Shown here piece by piece: positions 16,159 through 24,288 of a DNA stretch of 48,525 nt. Position 1 is the first letter of the stretch. Every line of letters starts with the position of its first letter. The position numbers and the translations under genes are program-made. The notes beneath the pieces are model-generated. The model was not told the DNA's origin, ran no database searches, and worked only from the letters and a program-made list of their open reading frames with translations. The DNA comes from Chloroflexota bacterium (GTDB lineage: Bacteria > Chloroflexota > Anaerolineae > JAAEKA01), in contig JAYELL010000101.1 of assembly GCA_034717495.1 (NCBI GenBank), positions 90,659-139,183 on the forward strand. Reading direction: 5' to 3'.

Positions 16159-18015
16159 GTGTCCCGTCTGCAGAAATGGCTGCCACCGATCTTTGTTTTT
16201 GGAGTCGCTCTGGCGGTCTATTCCCTTTCGTCGCCCAGCGGCCTTACCTGGGCCAACGATAGCGCCGATGGCGGCGATTTGATTGCCGCGGCCCTGGTTA
16301 GCGGTGTCCCCCACCCGCCCGGTTATCCAACCTACACCCTTCTTGCCCGGCTATTCACCTATCTGCCCTTCAATACGCCGGCCTGGCGCGTGAGCCTGCT
16401 TTCCTCGATCTGCGGCGCCCTGGCGGCAAGCCTGGTAGCCGCCATCGTGCAGCTTCTGATCTCGCCCCACTTGCGCAGGGACGGTCATTTGCCAGGAGAA
16501 TCTAAGCCAGATATCGATACATTTCTGACGCGCCCAGCCTTGCAAATGTTAGTGGCAGCGACTGCTGGGCTGATGTTGGCATTTGCCCCCACCGTATGGG
16601 GGCAATCGACTGTGGTCGAGGTCTACGCCCTGCACATGGCGTTGGCTACCGCCATGGTATTCTGCCTGTTACGCTGGCGTTTCGGCGGCAACGTGGTCTG
16701 GATGGTGGCAGCCGGCCTGGTCTTTGGGCTGACCCTCGGCAATCACCTGACAAGTATCTGGCTTGTGTCCCTGGTTATCCTCTTCCTGTGGGATGGTCTG
16801 CGGCACCGACGGTCCGGAGGGCAGGCTTGGATTGTGCCTGCAGTGTTTGTTTTTGCCAGCCTGGCTGGACTCACTGTGTATGCTTATTTACCACTCGCGT
16901 CGGCTGGGCGTCCTCCCATCAATTGGGGCAATATTCAGGGCACCGGGGATTTCTGGTGGCTGGCCACCGGTCTGCTGTATCGTCCATTTGTATTTGCCGT
17001 GGATGTATGGGATGCGCTTGGCCGGTTGATTGCCTGGGTTGCCATGCTCTGGCGAGATTTTCTGCCATGGGGAATTGCGCTTGCGTTACTGGGCATCGCG
17101 CTGGCCTTTCGCCGCAACCGGATGCTGGTCTCCGGTGCCCTGCTTTCCCTGTTTCTCGGCCTGATGTGGGCCATTAGTTTCGACACGAGCGATTCGGTTC
17201 TCACCCTGCTTCCCGGGTGGGCTTTTGTCGCCGTGACCGCCGGCTTGGGATTGGCTGCGATTGCCGGGTGGCTGGTACGCTTTGATGACAGGGGTGGTTT
17301 CATTACCTGGGTACTCTGTCTGGCGCTGGTGATTATTCCCCTCGTCATTCATTGGCCTGCACAGAACCTGCGCCGGGAGTCGGCAGCGGAGGACTTCGTG
17401 GAGACCGTGCTCTCAAATGTCGCGCCCAACGCGCTGCTGCTTACGGTCGGCGACCGGGCAACTTTCGCGCTCTGGTATGCTCGCTATGGGTTGGGCGTAC
17501 GACCCGACGTGATGGTGATTAGCCGCGACCTGTGGTATCTGGACAGCTATCGGGAAACGGTCGGTTACACCCATCCTGCATTGGCTGGAGACATGCCCAG
17601 CGTAATGCTGCCGGAAGTTCTACGCGACGCGAGTCGCCAACGGCCCGTGTATGTGACTGCGGCTTCCGAAGGCAGCCTGGATCTGGCGTCCATGGGGTTT
17701 TCCGAGAGCGACCCCTTTCAGTTGATCCCGGTCGACCTGACTGGGCCTGGTGGGGAGGGACTCCCTGGTGGATTATGGCAGCTCCTTCCCGCTCCGCGAG
17801 GTGCAGAAATTCTCCTAATCTGGCCTGTGCGAAGTCCCCTTTCGGGTCAGTCGGGTCAACTGGCGCAAGCATGGCCGGATGGCCGACTAACCATGATGGG
17901 GGCTACGCCCAGGCTAGACTCCAGCGCAGGGATTTGGCAATTCTGGAATTGCTGCCTGACGCCGATTTTTTTTGGCGAAAATCCTGGCCTGTGGTACCGT
18001 ATACACTCTCTATGA
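16159..18015 (+). CDS. DUF2723 (TMEM260-like) membrane glycosyltransferase
   Basis: A 618-residue polytopic membrane protein. The first extracytoplasmic loop carries DGGDLIAAALVSGVPHPPGY, the hallmark of DUF2723, a GT-C fold family related to protein O-mannosyltransferases; the acidic residue in DGGD is the likely catalytic base. About 10-12 hydrophobic helices fill residues 8-415, and a soluble periplasmic-type domain follows (FVETVLSNVAPNALLLTVGD). It probably glycosylates a surface protein or lipid-linked glycan using a polyprenyl-phosphate sugar. GTG start. Its stop overlaps the next ATG (ATGA at 18012-18015), so the DUF4012 gene is coupled to it. Confidence 0.88.
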   Translation: MSRLQKWLPPIFVFGVALAVYSLSSPSGLTWANDSADGGDLIAAALVSGVPHPPGYPTYTLLARLFTYLPFNTPAWRVSLLSSICGALAASLVAAIVQLLISPHLRRDGHLPGESKPDIDTFLTRPALQMLVAATAGLMLAFAPTVWGQSTVVEVYALHMALATAMVFCLLRWRFGGNVVWMVAAGLVFGLTLGNHLTSIWLVSLVILFLWDGLRHRRSGGQAWIVPAVFVFASLAGLTVYAYLPLASAGRPPINWGNIQGTGDFWWLATGLLYRPFVFAVDVWDALGRLIAWVAMLWRDFLPWGIALALLGIALAFRRNRMLVSGALLSLFLGLMWAISFDTSDSVLTLLPGWAFVAVTAGLGLAAIAGWLVRFDDRGGFITWVLCLALVIIPLVIHWPAQNLRRESAAEDFVETVLSNVAPNALLLTVGDRATFALWYARYGLGVRPDVMVISRDLWYLDSYRETVGYTHPALAGDMPSVMLPEVLRDASRQRPVYVTAASEGSLDLASMGFSESDPFQLIPVDLTGPGGEGLPGGLWQLLPAPRGAEILLIWPVRSPLSGQSGQLAQAWPDGRLTMMGATPRLDSSAGIWQFWNCCLTPIFFGENPGLWYRIHSL

Positions 18016-19967
18016 TAGAACAACACTCCTACGGGCAGACAACTGAAAAGGGCTCATCGCCGGGCAGGATCGGATGTGGCCTCCTTGTAGGTCTTCTGCT
18101 GCTTTTCATCCTGTTTGCGGCCGCCAAGGGGATTCGTACTCTGCCTGCGGCCCAGGGCGCGCTGGATGATCTGCGGGTGCTCCAGGGAATCGATCTCGGG
18201 TCGATGTCAGAACTGGATGGAGAGACCGTGCGGGAGTTCCACTATCGTTTGGCCAAATTGGAAGCCAATCTGGCCACGATTGATGCAGAGATTTCAGCCT
18301 TTTTGCCCCTGACCCGCCATATGGGCTGGTTGCCTCAGGTTGGCGACGAGGCACGGGCGTCGTCCGATATGCTCGAATTGGGATTGGCGGCAGCCACCGC
18401 CGGGCGAGCGGCCATGGAAGGAGCCTTGCCGGTACTCGAGGCTTTTCAAGAACCGGGCGAAGGTTCTTCCATGGCTCGCGTTGTTTCTGCGCTCGACCAG
18501 GCCGAATCCAGTTGGGCTGAGGCCGACGCAGCCTTGAGTCAGGTCGCCGCCGCTCGAACCCAACTCGATCTGAATGCCCTCGACCCTCGTCTTTCCGATC
18601 AGATCCAGCGTTTGGATGACTACTTGCCCCTTCTTGACGCGGGTATCGATCTGGCGCGGGCAGCACCTGGTCTGTTTGGGGGTGAGGAGGCCAGGACCTA
18701 TTTGCTGCTCGCTCAGAACAGTGAAGAATTACGGCCAACGGGGGGGTTTATCTCAGGCGTGGGCTTTCTGAAGATCGATGGCGGTGAGTTGTCAGATCTG
18801 GATTTTGAGGACAGCCATCTGGTCTACAGCGCCGATGTCGACCATCCGCCAGCGCCGTCTGACCTGGAAACCTATATGCAAGCCGAGATTTTGCTCTTTC
18901 GCGACGCCAATTGGTCGCCCGATTTTCCAACATCGGCGGTTGTCGCACAAGCGTTGTACCAGTTGAACAGGGATGAGCTAAGTGATGGGGTCATTGCCTT
19001 CGATATGGAGGCGGCCCGTCTTATCGTGGATGCTCTGGCGCCTCTGGAACTGCCCGGTTATGAGGAACCTGTGACCGGTGAAAACCTGATTACAGCCATG
19101 CGAACCATCTGGGCCTCACCCTTCGAAACGGAAAGCACGATTGCCGATCCCCAGAAGGCCGGGTGGTGGTACCATCGCAAGGACTTCATGAGCGATCTTG
19201 CTGGAGCTGCCCGCAGCAAGGTAGAGTCGGGCCAGGCTGATCTGGGGCAGCTGGCTCGGGCCCTGTATACGGCCCTCGAGGAAAAGCACATCCTGATCAG
19301 TTTGAACGATCGCGCCGGCGCGGACCTGTTGGCGCGGACAGGCTGGGATGGCAGTCTGCAACCTGGAGATGGCGATTATCTGTTGGTGGTTGACAGCAAC
19401 GTGGGCTGGAACAAGGTCAACACGCTGGTCGATCGAGAGGTGGTCACCCGGGTAACGCCCGGCGAAGCCGGCATTGCCCAGGTTGTCCTGGACATCACCT
19501 ATACCCACAGGGGTGAGCCGGGATCGGCGCCTTGTGTTCATGAGTCGCGCTATGGTGACAGTTATGAGGACATGATTCGTCGCTGTTATTTCAACTATAT
19601 CCGGGTATATGTGCCGGGCGGCGCTACGTTGCAGGATTCCTCGGGTTTTGAACCAGGTACCGTGACCAGTTTCCCCGGCGAGCACGGCACAACAGTTTTG
19701 GCCGGTTTCGTCGTACTTCCGCCCGGCCAAGAGCACCAGGTGCGCTTGCAATACGAGCTGCCTGCCGGTACCATCGGTGGTGACCGATACGACCTTCGTG
19801 TTCAGAAGCAACCGGGCACACCTTCCTGGCCGGTGACAGTGATGCTCACAGACTCGCAAGGTGATTGGCAACTCGTCGAGCCCGAAAGTGGCCTGGATCA
19901 AGACGAAAATACAGTCCTGTTCTGGCTGGCAAGCGATACGGACTTGTCCTTTGAACGGGTGAGATAG
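18012..19967 (+). CDS. DUF4012 membrane-anchored surface protein
   Basis: A 651-residue protein. A membrane anchor lies near the N-terminus (IGCGLLVGLLLLFILFAAAKG). A helical, coiled-coil-like region (about 50-215) and the DUF4012 domain (about 220-345) follow, with ARTYLLLAQNSEELRPTGGF, SPDFPTSAVVAQAL and ALAPLELPGYEEPV. The last 200 residues are beta-rich. The family is common in Chloroflexota, Actinomycetota and candidate phyla, often beside polysaccharide genes; its function is not established. The frame is open far upstream inside DUF2723, but the ATG at 18012 in the ATGA overlap is the sensible start. Confidence 0.88.
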   Translation: MIEQHSYGQTTEKGSSPGRIGCGLLVGLLLLFILFAAAKGIRTLPAAQGALDDLRVLQGIDLGSMSELDGETVREFHYRLAKLEANLATIDAEISAFLPLTRHMGWLPQVGDEARASSDMLELGLAAATAGRAAMEGALPVLEAFQEPGEGSSMARVVSALDQAESSWAEADAALSQVAAARTQLDLNALDPRLSDQIQRLDDYLPLLDAGIDLARAAPGLFGGEEARTYLLLAQNSEELRPTGGFISGVGFLKIDGGELSDLDFEDSHLVYSADVDHPPAPSDLETYMQAEILLFRDANWSPDFPTSAVVAQALYQLNRDELSDGVIAFDMEAARLIVDALAPLELPGYEEPVTGENLITAMRTIWASPFETESTIADPQKAGWWYHRKDFMSDLAGAARSKVESGQADLGQLARALYTALEEKHILISLNDRAGADLLARTGWDGSLQPGDGDYLLVVDSNVGWNKVNTLVDREVVTRVTPGEAGIAQVVLDITYTHRGEPGSAPCVHESRYGDSYEDMIRRCYFNYIRVYVPGGATLQDSSGFEPGTVTSFPGEHGTTVLAGFVVLPPGQEHQVRLQYELPAGTIGGDRYDLRVQKQPGTPSWPVTVMLTDSQGDWQLVEPESGLDQDENTVLFWLASDTDLSFERVR

Positions 19968-19997
19968 ACCGAATCTGCGAGACAGAAAGAGTTTATT

Positions 19998-20507
19998 GTG
20001 ATCAGATCTACTGTGGTTGCGGGGGCATTCGCTGGCTTGCTGCTGCTGAGCCTGACCGGCATGGTAATGGCGTCCGGCAGCAATCTTTCCAGCATCGCAA
20101 GGGATGTCACTTATCAGCAAGAGACGCCTGGCCGGCCAATTGTCATTCGTTGGTCGACTGAGACCGAGGTCGACACGGCCGGATTCAACATCTACCGTTC
20201 GCAGAGTGAGCAGGGCCCCTGGGTTCAGATCAACGGGCGGTTGATTCCGGGTGCGCCCGATCCATTGCGTGGCGGTAGCTATGTCTTTACCGACACCGAG
20301 GTCATCGCTGGCAACACCTATTGGTATGAACTGGAAGAGATCGAACTGTCGGGACGGGCGACTCGTCTGGAGCGTACCCGCGCGCTGGCTGAATCGCAGA
20401 AAGGTGACCTGTTGGCGGGTCTACCCTGTGGAAGCAGTTTATTTGCAATGGTATCGCTAGGGATTATGGTAATAGGGGGGCGCAGGAAGATTCATGCCCG
20501 TGCCTGA
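19998..20507 (+). CDS. Secreted FN3-like protein with C-terminal membrane anchor
   Basis: A 169-residue protein. It starts with GTG and a signal peptide (AGAFAGLLLLSLTGMVMASG). A fibronectin type III-like domain spans about 38-130 (IVIRWSTETEVDTAGFNIYR, NTYWYELEEIELSG). The C-terminus is a short hydrophobic helix followed by a basic tail (LFAMVSLGIMVIGGRRK), preceded by LPCGSS. This signal-domain-helix-basic arrangement suggests a surface protein held or processed at its C-terminus. A sister protein with the same FN3 signature lies at 27467. The gene overlaps the start of the radical SAM gene by 14 bases. Function unknown. Confidence 0.75.
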   Translation: MIRSTVVAGAFAGLLLLSLTGMVMASGSNLSSIARDVTYQQETPGRPIVIRWSTETEVDTAGFNIYRSQSEQGPWVQINGRLIPGAPDPLRGGSYVFTDTEVIAGNTYWYELEEIELSGRATRLERTRALAESQKGDLLAGLPCGSSLFAMVSLGIMVIGGRRKIHARA

Positions 20508-22173
20508 TGTAATGCTGATCAGTCCGCCGGACTACAACACTCGGGAGTTTCGTGGCGCTCAACCCCTGGGTATCGCTTACCTGGCCTCGACACTACGAAC
20601 GCAGGGAAACGTGTCTTGCCGGCTGTTGGACGCGAATGTTGATGGTCCAACACCAATCGACCAGGTAACGGCAGAGGTTATAGCTTTCGTGGAGGAGGTG
20701 CGTTCGACCGGGGGACATCCGGTGGTCGGTATTTCCACCGTTTCCCAGGTGATCAAGACGGTCGTGGTGTTGGCCGACCGGATCAAGGCGGCTTTTCCTG
20801 ACACGTTGATCATACTGGGCGGCTATCACCCCACCTTTGCCCACCGCGAGATACTTAGAGATTTCCCATCGGTGGATATCTGTGTGCGCGGGGAGGGAGA
20901 GCAGACACTCCTTGAGATCATGTGCCATTGGCAGGAGGTCTGGCAGCAAAACCGGGCAGAAAATGATCTGAGCCATATCAGGTGGGACCATATTGCGGGC
21001 GTTTCATGGCGAGACGGGGAGAAAATCGTTGCCAATAGCAGCCGTCCCAATGCCAGGGACCTGGACCTGGTCCCCTTTCCAGCACGCGATCTTCTTCCCG
21101 GGTTGGCATCCTATCCTGTGTACAATGACACAGTATCGGGAACGGTGCGCCTGCGAGTCTCCCTGATGTCCAGCCGGGGTTGCCCATTTAGCTGCAGCTT
21201 CTGCTCGATCATCACCTTTTATGGAGATGGGGGTGGAAAGCCCTGGCGCGGCCGCAGCGTGGAGAACGTCGTGGCGGAGATGATCGAGGTGGCAGATACC
21301 CTTGGCGCCGGGCATTTCGAGTTTCAAGACGATAATTTTTTTGTGCGGCCTGAGCGGGCACAGGCGATCGTGGAAGGCTACGCTGCCACAGGGCGGGACT
21401 TCTCTTTTGCCTTTCTAACCAGGGCCGACCAGATTGTCAGAGGAGAGAGTTACTTTCCGGCCCTCCGGGATGCTGGTTTGCGCTATGTTAGCGTGGGTAT
21501 CGAAAGTGGCAGCGAGGCATCGTTGAAACGGATGGTCAAAGAAACTTCAGTGGAACTCAATCGCAAGGCGCTAAAAATACTTCACGACAACGATGTAGCT
21601 GCTCAGGTCGAGTTCATCATGTTTGAACCTGGCAGCGCGCTGGGTGACCTGCAGGATAATCTACAGTTCCTGGAGGAGCAAGGGCTTTTTGGGTACTTTC
21701 CGCCATTGATTTTTGGTGGTCTACTCCTGTTTCCCGGTACTCCGATTCGCCAAAAAATTGCCAGAGAACGGGGGACCACTGGCAGCATTCACAGCAACCT
21801 TCCATACAGCTTTCAAGATGGACGAGTGACCCAGGTCTTCGATCTGCTGAGGGCGTTTGAAATGTCTATGGGTCCGCAATGGTTTGATGTTTCTTTTGCG
21901 TTGCTGGACGGGATCCCCACCATGGAGATCGAGTTGAGCGCAAACGGCGAATCTCAAAGCGACGCCGAGAGGCTACGCGCTCTGGCCGAGATGAAACTGG
22001 AGTTTTTTGCGTTGACTCGGATTCCCTACAATCTGCTGAGGCGGGGATTGGCTCAGGTAGCGAATGAGGGATCGATTTCGCAGCGTGAGTTGCTGGACGG
22101 GTCTTGGAGAGACCAGCAGGAAATCATGGAGCGGGTTCAGCAACTCCAGGCGTTTTTGCCAGAAGTGAACTGA
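20494..22173 (+). CDS. B12-binding radical SAM enzyme
   Basis: A 559-residue cytosolic enzyme. The N-terminal part (about 1-150) is a cobalamin-binding-type Rossmann domain (DVMLISPPDYNTREF, HPVVGISTVSQVIKTVVVLA, ILGGYHPTFAHREIL, VRGEGEQTLLEIM). The radical SAM core has the [4Fe-4S] cysteines C230, C234 and C237 in RGCPFSCSFC, and FEFQDDNFFV further on. The family includes B12-dependent methylases and cyclases of lipids, pigments and peptides; the substrate cannot be read from sequence. AGGAAG lies 5 bases before the ATG. It ends inside the opposite-strand kinase-like gene (50-base tail-to-tail overlap). It may belong to the envelope block or to the RiPP locus next door. Confidence 0.87.
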   Translation: MPVPDVMLISPPDYNTREFRGAQPLGIAYLASTLRTQGNVSCRLLDANVDGPTPIDQVTAEVIAFVEEVRSTGGHPVVGISTVSQVIKTVVVLADRIKAAFPDTLIILGGYHPTFAHREILRDFPSVDICVRGEGEQTLLEIMCHWQEVWQQNRAENDLSHIRWDHIAGVSWRDGEKIVANSSRPNARDLDLVPFPARDLLPGLASYPVYNDTVSGTVRLRVSLMSSRGCPFSCSFCSIITFYGDGGGKPWRGRSVENVVAEMIEVADTLGAGHFEFQDDNFFVRPERAQAIVEGYAATGRDFSFAFLTRADQIVRGESYFPALRDAGLRYVSVGIESGSEASLKRMVKETSVELNRKALKILHDNDVAAQVEFIMFEPGSALGDLQDNLQFLEEQGLFGYFPPLIFGGLLLFPGTPIRQKIARERGTTGSIHSNLPYSFQDGRVTQVFDLLRAFEMSMGPQWFDVSFALLDGIPTMEIELSANGESQSDAERLRALAEMKLEFFALTRIPYNLLRRGLAQVANEGSISQRELLDGSWRDQQEIMERVQQLQAFLPEVN

Positions 22174-23257
22174 GAATCCCGGGCAACCGGTGGCGGTCTC
22201 TGCCCAGGCGCAATCGAAAACTGGGCAGGGTCTCCAGCATGTCGACCAGGAAGGCCAGTTGTTCGGAAACCTGGGCAGGATCGTGGAGATCAAGGCTGTA
22301 GGGGAGTAATTCGCTCAGAAGAGTCATCTTGTTCGCCGGCTCCAGCGTTGTTTCCGATCCATCGATGACCTCGGGAACGAGGATGATGGCAACTTCCCCT
22401 TGTAAAGCGATTCTTTGCGGGTATGCTTCGTTCAAAAAAACCAGATGTTTCCCTACAGCGTTGGGAGGATCGGAAACGTGGGGTCGGAGCCGGGGAAACC
22501 AGGCCAGGGTTTGATCGGTGACGTTCAGGGTATTCAACAGAGAAACGACCGTCAATGCACGATCCTGCGATCGAAGCAAGATTGTCGTGTCGTCGCCCAG
22601 GAAATCGAAGCCTTGCTGAACGCAGGAGAGCATCGCAGTTGTTTTGCCTGCCCCCGATTTGCCGGCAATCAGGATGGCCTTGTTGTTCAATGCGATGGCT
22701 GAGGCGTGCACCAACTGGAGTCCGTACCGGCGCAGGTGCTGATAAAGTGTGATGAAAATCGCCTGTTTGTAATGGTCGGGGAGCCAGTTCCGGGGATCCC
22801 GTACAAATCCGAGGGTACGGGACTTTGAGAAGTTGCTGGCCGTGAACACCTGGTTGCCATGGAGGGTGAATAGAAAGGGCCCTTCGCCGTACTCAGCGGT
22901 TTGTTGTTCAACCGACCGTTGCTGTGGGGGCCAGGGGAGCCTGGGGAAAGCCATCGAGGTCGCGGCCACGTCGAGAAAATCAAGGGTGAAATCGGGTGCC
23001 ACCCCTGGCGCTGGTTCTTCGAGATGGACGAGTGGGCGGTTGAAGCGCTCGTCCATCCGCTTGCTGCTCGATCTTATGCGCGTCGCGCAGGGGCCGACCT
23101 GGATCAAGCGCTGTTGTGAAAGGGGAATCGACTCGAAAGTGGCTTCCAGGTGTTGAAAGAACTGGGCCGGGGTTACGCCTGACATGTTGTCGGTGAAAAC
23201 GCTTAATCGTTGGTAACGCAAAAAAGGGAAGCCAAAAACAACTTCCCTTTTAGCCAT
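22124..23257 (-). CDS. HPr-kinase-like P-loop protein of the RiPP locus
   Basis: A 377-residue protein. The C-terminal half has an HprK/PEP-carboxykinase-type P-loop, AGKSGAGKTT (K205), preceded by QLVHASAIALNNKAILI and followed by FDFLGDDTTILLR, whose acidic pair fits the nucleotide/metal site. The N-terminal 170 residues are family-specific and of unknown function. Such kinases occur with PqqD and a precursor peptide in lasso clusters of the paeninodin type, where one phosphorylates the precursor. A similar role here is inference. It is last in the minus-strand set, 83 bases after the precursor gene. Its 3' end overlaps the radical SAM gene on the other strand. Confidence 0.82.
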   Translation of the reverse strand: MAKREVVFGFPFLRYQRLSVFTDNMSGVTPAQFFQHLEATFESIPLSQQRLIQVGPCATRIRSSSKRMDERFNRPLVHLEEPAPGVAPDFTLDFLDVAATSMAFPRLPWPPQQRSVEQQTAEYGEGPFLFTLHGNQVFTASNFSKSRTLGFVRDPRNWLPDHYKQAIFITLYQHLRRYGLQLVHASAIALNNKAILIAGKSGAGKTTAMLSCVQQGFDFLGDDTTILLRSQDRALTVVSLLNTLNVTDQTLAWFPRLRPHVSDPPNAVGKHLVFLNEAYPQRIALQGEVAIILVPEVIDGSETTLEPANKMTLLSELLPYSLDLHDPAQVSEQLAFLVDMLETLPSFRLRLGRDRHRLPGILSSLLAKTPGVAEPAP

Positions 23258-23340
23258 ACAACTCTGCTGAAGGCAGGGCCAGCAGCCAGCGCTAATACCT
23301 GTCTTGCAAGCGACGGATGGTACTTTGTAACGAGGTGAAT

Positions 23341-23466
23341 CTACTGACCAGGCTCAAGCCAATTGCCGGTAGGCGTGACTGTACCCAACGTCACCTTCTG
23401 AAGCCGCTGATGCTTGGTCAGTTTCGGGGTTTTGTACGTCTTCTTGACTGGAACATTTTTATTCAC
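23341..23466 (-). CDS. Putative RiPP precursor with a lasso-type leader (41 aa)
   Basis: A short gene with a GTG start at 23466 and a near-perfect ribosome-binding site GGAGGT (23478-23473) six bases upstream. It encodes 41 residues. The segment YKTPKLTKHQRLQKVTLG fits the lasso leader consensus Y-x2-P-x-L ... T-x. If the core begins at the glycine (G28), then Y, P, L and T fall at -17, -14, -12 and -2, the classical spacing recognised by PqqD-type proteins. The remaining core would be GTVTPTGNWLEPGQ. A classical lasso ring needs Asp or Glu at core position 7, 8 or 9; here the only acid is E11, so the product is not obviously a lasso. It lies between the PqqD-like and kinase-like genes on the same strand. 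Confidence 0.75.
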   Translation of the reverse strand: MNKNVPVKKTYKTPKLTKHQRLQKVTLGTVTPTGNWLEPGQ

Positions 23467-23510
23467 GATAAGACCTCCGTGGGTTGTCTTGCGCCTCAGG
23501 CGCTGCAAGA

Positions 23511-23542
23511 GTAGGCGTGCAATGCGCAGGCGAGCGGCCTAC
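23511..23542. repeat. Hairpin between the PqqD-like and precursor genes
   Basis: GTAGGC (23511-23516) pairs with GCCTAC (23537-23542) around a GC-rich loop that can pair further. A second small palindrome, GCGCCTCAGGCGC, lies at 23491-23503. There is no T-run, so these are more likely RNA processing or stability structures that could raise precursor expression relative to its neighbours. Confidence 0.35.
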
Positions 23543-23568
23543 CCAAAATCATCTACACAGTTGAAATT

Positions 23569-23640
23569 CTAACTCCACCAACGCGAGTCGTATTGCTTGC
23601 TAGGGCCGTGCTGAAGGTGAGCGTGGGCATCAGAACTCAT
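23569..23640 (-). CDS. Possible 23-residue peptide coupled to the PqqD-like gene
   Basis: An ATG at 23640 overlaps the TGA of the PqqD-like gene (ATGA) and opens a frame of 23 codons ending at TAG 23569. The peptide begins MSSDAHAHLQHG and ends SRWWS. The ATGA overlap is the normal arrangement for a coupled downstream gene, so this may be the surviving start of a truncated gene, a second small peptide, or chance. No family resemblance was recognised. Confidence 0.2.
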   Translation of the reverse strand: MSSDAHAHLQHGPSKQYDSRWWS

Positions 23641-23924
23641 TCCACAATGGTCACCAGACCCTCATCTACCAGATCGCCTACCAGTTCCAATACGTCCTTT
23701 TGTGCGATCATGGGCTCTACCTCATAGTTGTCGGCAATCATAGCAGCCAAATCGCCAACGCTTTTTGAACCATCAAGGCTTGCCCATATCTCGGTTGCAA
23801 CGGCGTTGAGGCTGAAGAATTCTCCACTCTTTTGGTCGATGAGCAATGTTTCGCCGTCAACGATTCGATCGATGACATACGTTGCATCTTTGGCAACTTG
23901 TGATTCAAGGGATAACTGAGGCAT
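23637..23924 (-). CDS. PqqD-family RiPP recognition protein
   Basis: A 95-residue protein of the PqqD family, a small winged-helix domain that binds RiPP leader peptides (the RRE fold). Typical features are TYVIDRIVDGETLLIDQKSG, FFSLNAVATEIWASLDGS, SVGDLAAMIADNY and a final DLVDEGLVTI. It likely binds the leader of the precursor encoded just downstream and presents it to a modifying enzyme. The frame is open to a GTG at 23942, but ATG 23924 fits the fold. The start has no strong ribosome-binding site. It is first in the minus-strand set driven by the promoter at 23972-24001. Confidence 0.85.
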   Translation of the reverse strand: MPQLSLESQVAKDATYVIDRIVDGETLLIDQKSGEFFSLNAVATEIWASLDGSKSVGDLAAMIADNYEVEPMIAQKDVLELVGDLVDEGLVTIVE

Positions 23925-23971
23925 AACAATGCAGGACGCCACTGGAACTAGTGTTCAGCGAACACGGTTGA

Positions 23972-24001
23972 ATTATAGCATAGGCTTTTGGCATTTGTCA
24001 A
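23972..24001 (-). promoter_or_regulatory. Near-consensus promoter of the RiPP locus
   Basis: On the minus strand, TTGACA (24001-23996), an 18-base spacer and TATAAT (23977-23972): both hexamers are perfect. Predicted start is near 23965, about 40 bases before the PqqD-like ATG. It is the best promoter in the window and suggests strong constitutive transcription unless a regulator blocks it. The rest of the gap up to 24288 has no convincing gene on either strand. Confidence 0.8.
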
Positions 24002-24288
24002 GGGAAAACAGAGGCCACTTAATTTTCGATGAAATGCTTTGCCCTGGTGTCGGCTGGATTACTTCGAAAATCGGTGTTTGCTGTTATGGTTGTAGTGGCA
24101 TGGGAACTTCAGTCCTGGCATCTACGTCTGAAGTCTGAGCCGCGCACGTGCGACGACTCGCCTTTCAGGCTGCCGCAAATAGAGTCGTCTGATCCTGAAG
24201 TGTTTTCAGCCAAAAGCCTGTACGGGTCTGTTTTCGTCGCCGGTCTCCGTTTGGACACAGGAAAACAACGATTGGGAGATAAATCTGG

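Noticed and set aside
15277-16314. 345-codon open frame antisense to the DUF11 gene
   Set aside because: Produced by the repetitive linker; composition rich in Arg/Gly/Trp with no domain.
23317-23514. 65-codon plus-strand frame opposite the RiPP precursor
   Set aside because: The minus strand has the strong ribosome-binding site and the leader motif; the plus frame has neither.
22124-23924. A complete classical lasso peptide cluster
   Set aside because: No asparagine-synthetase-like cyclase, no transglutaminase-like peptidase and no ring acceptor at core position 7-9; only the leader and two accessory proteins fit.
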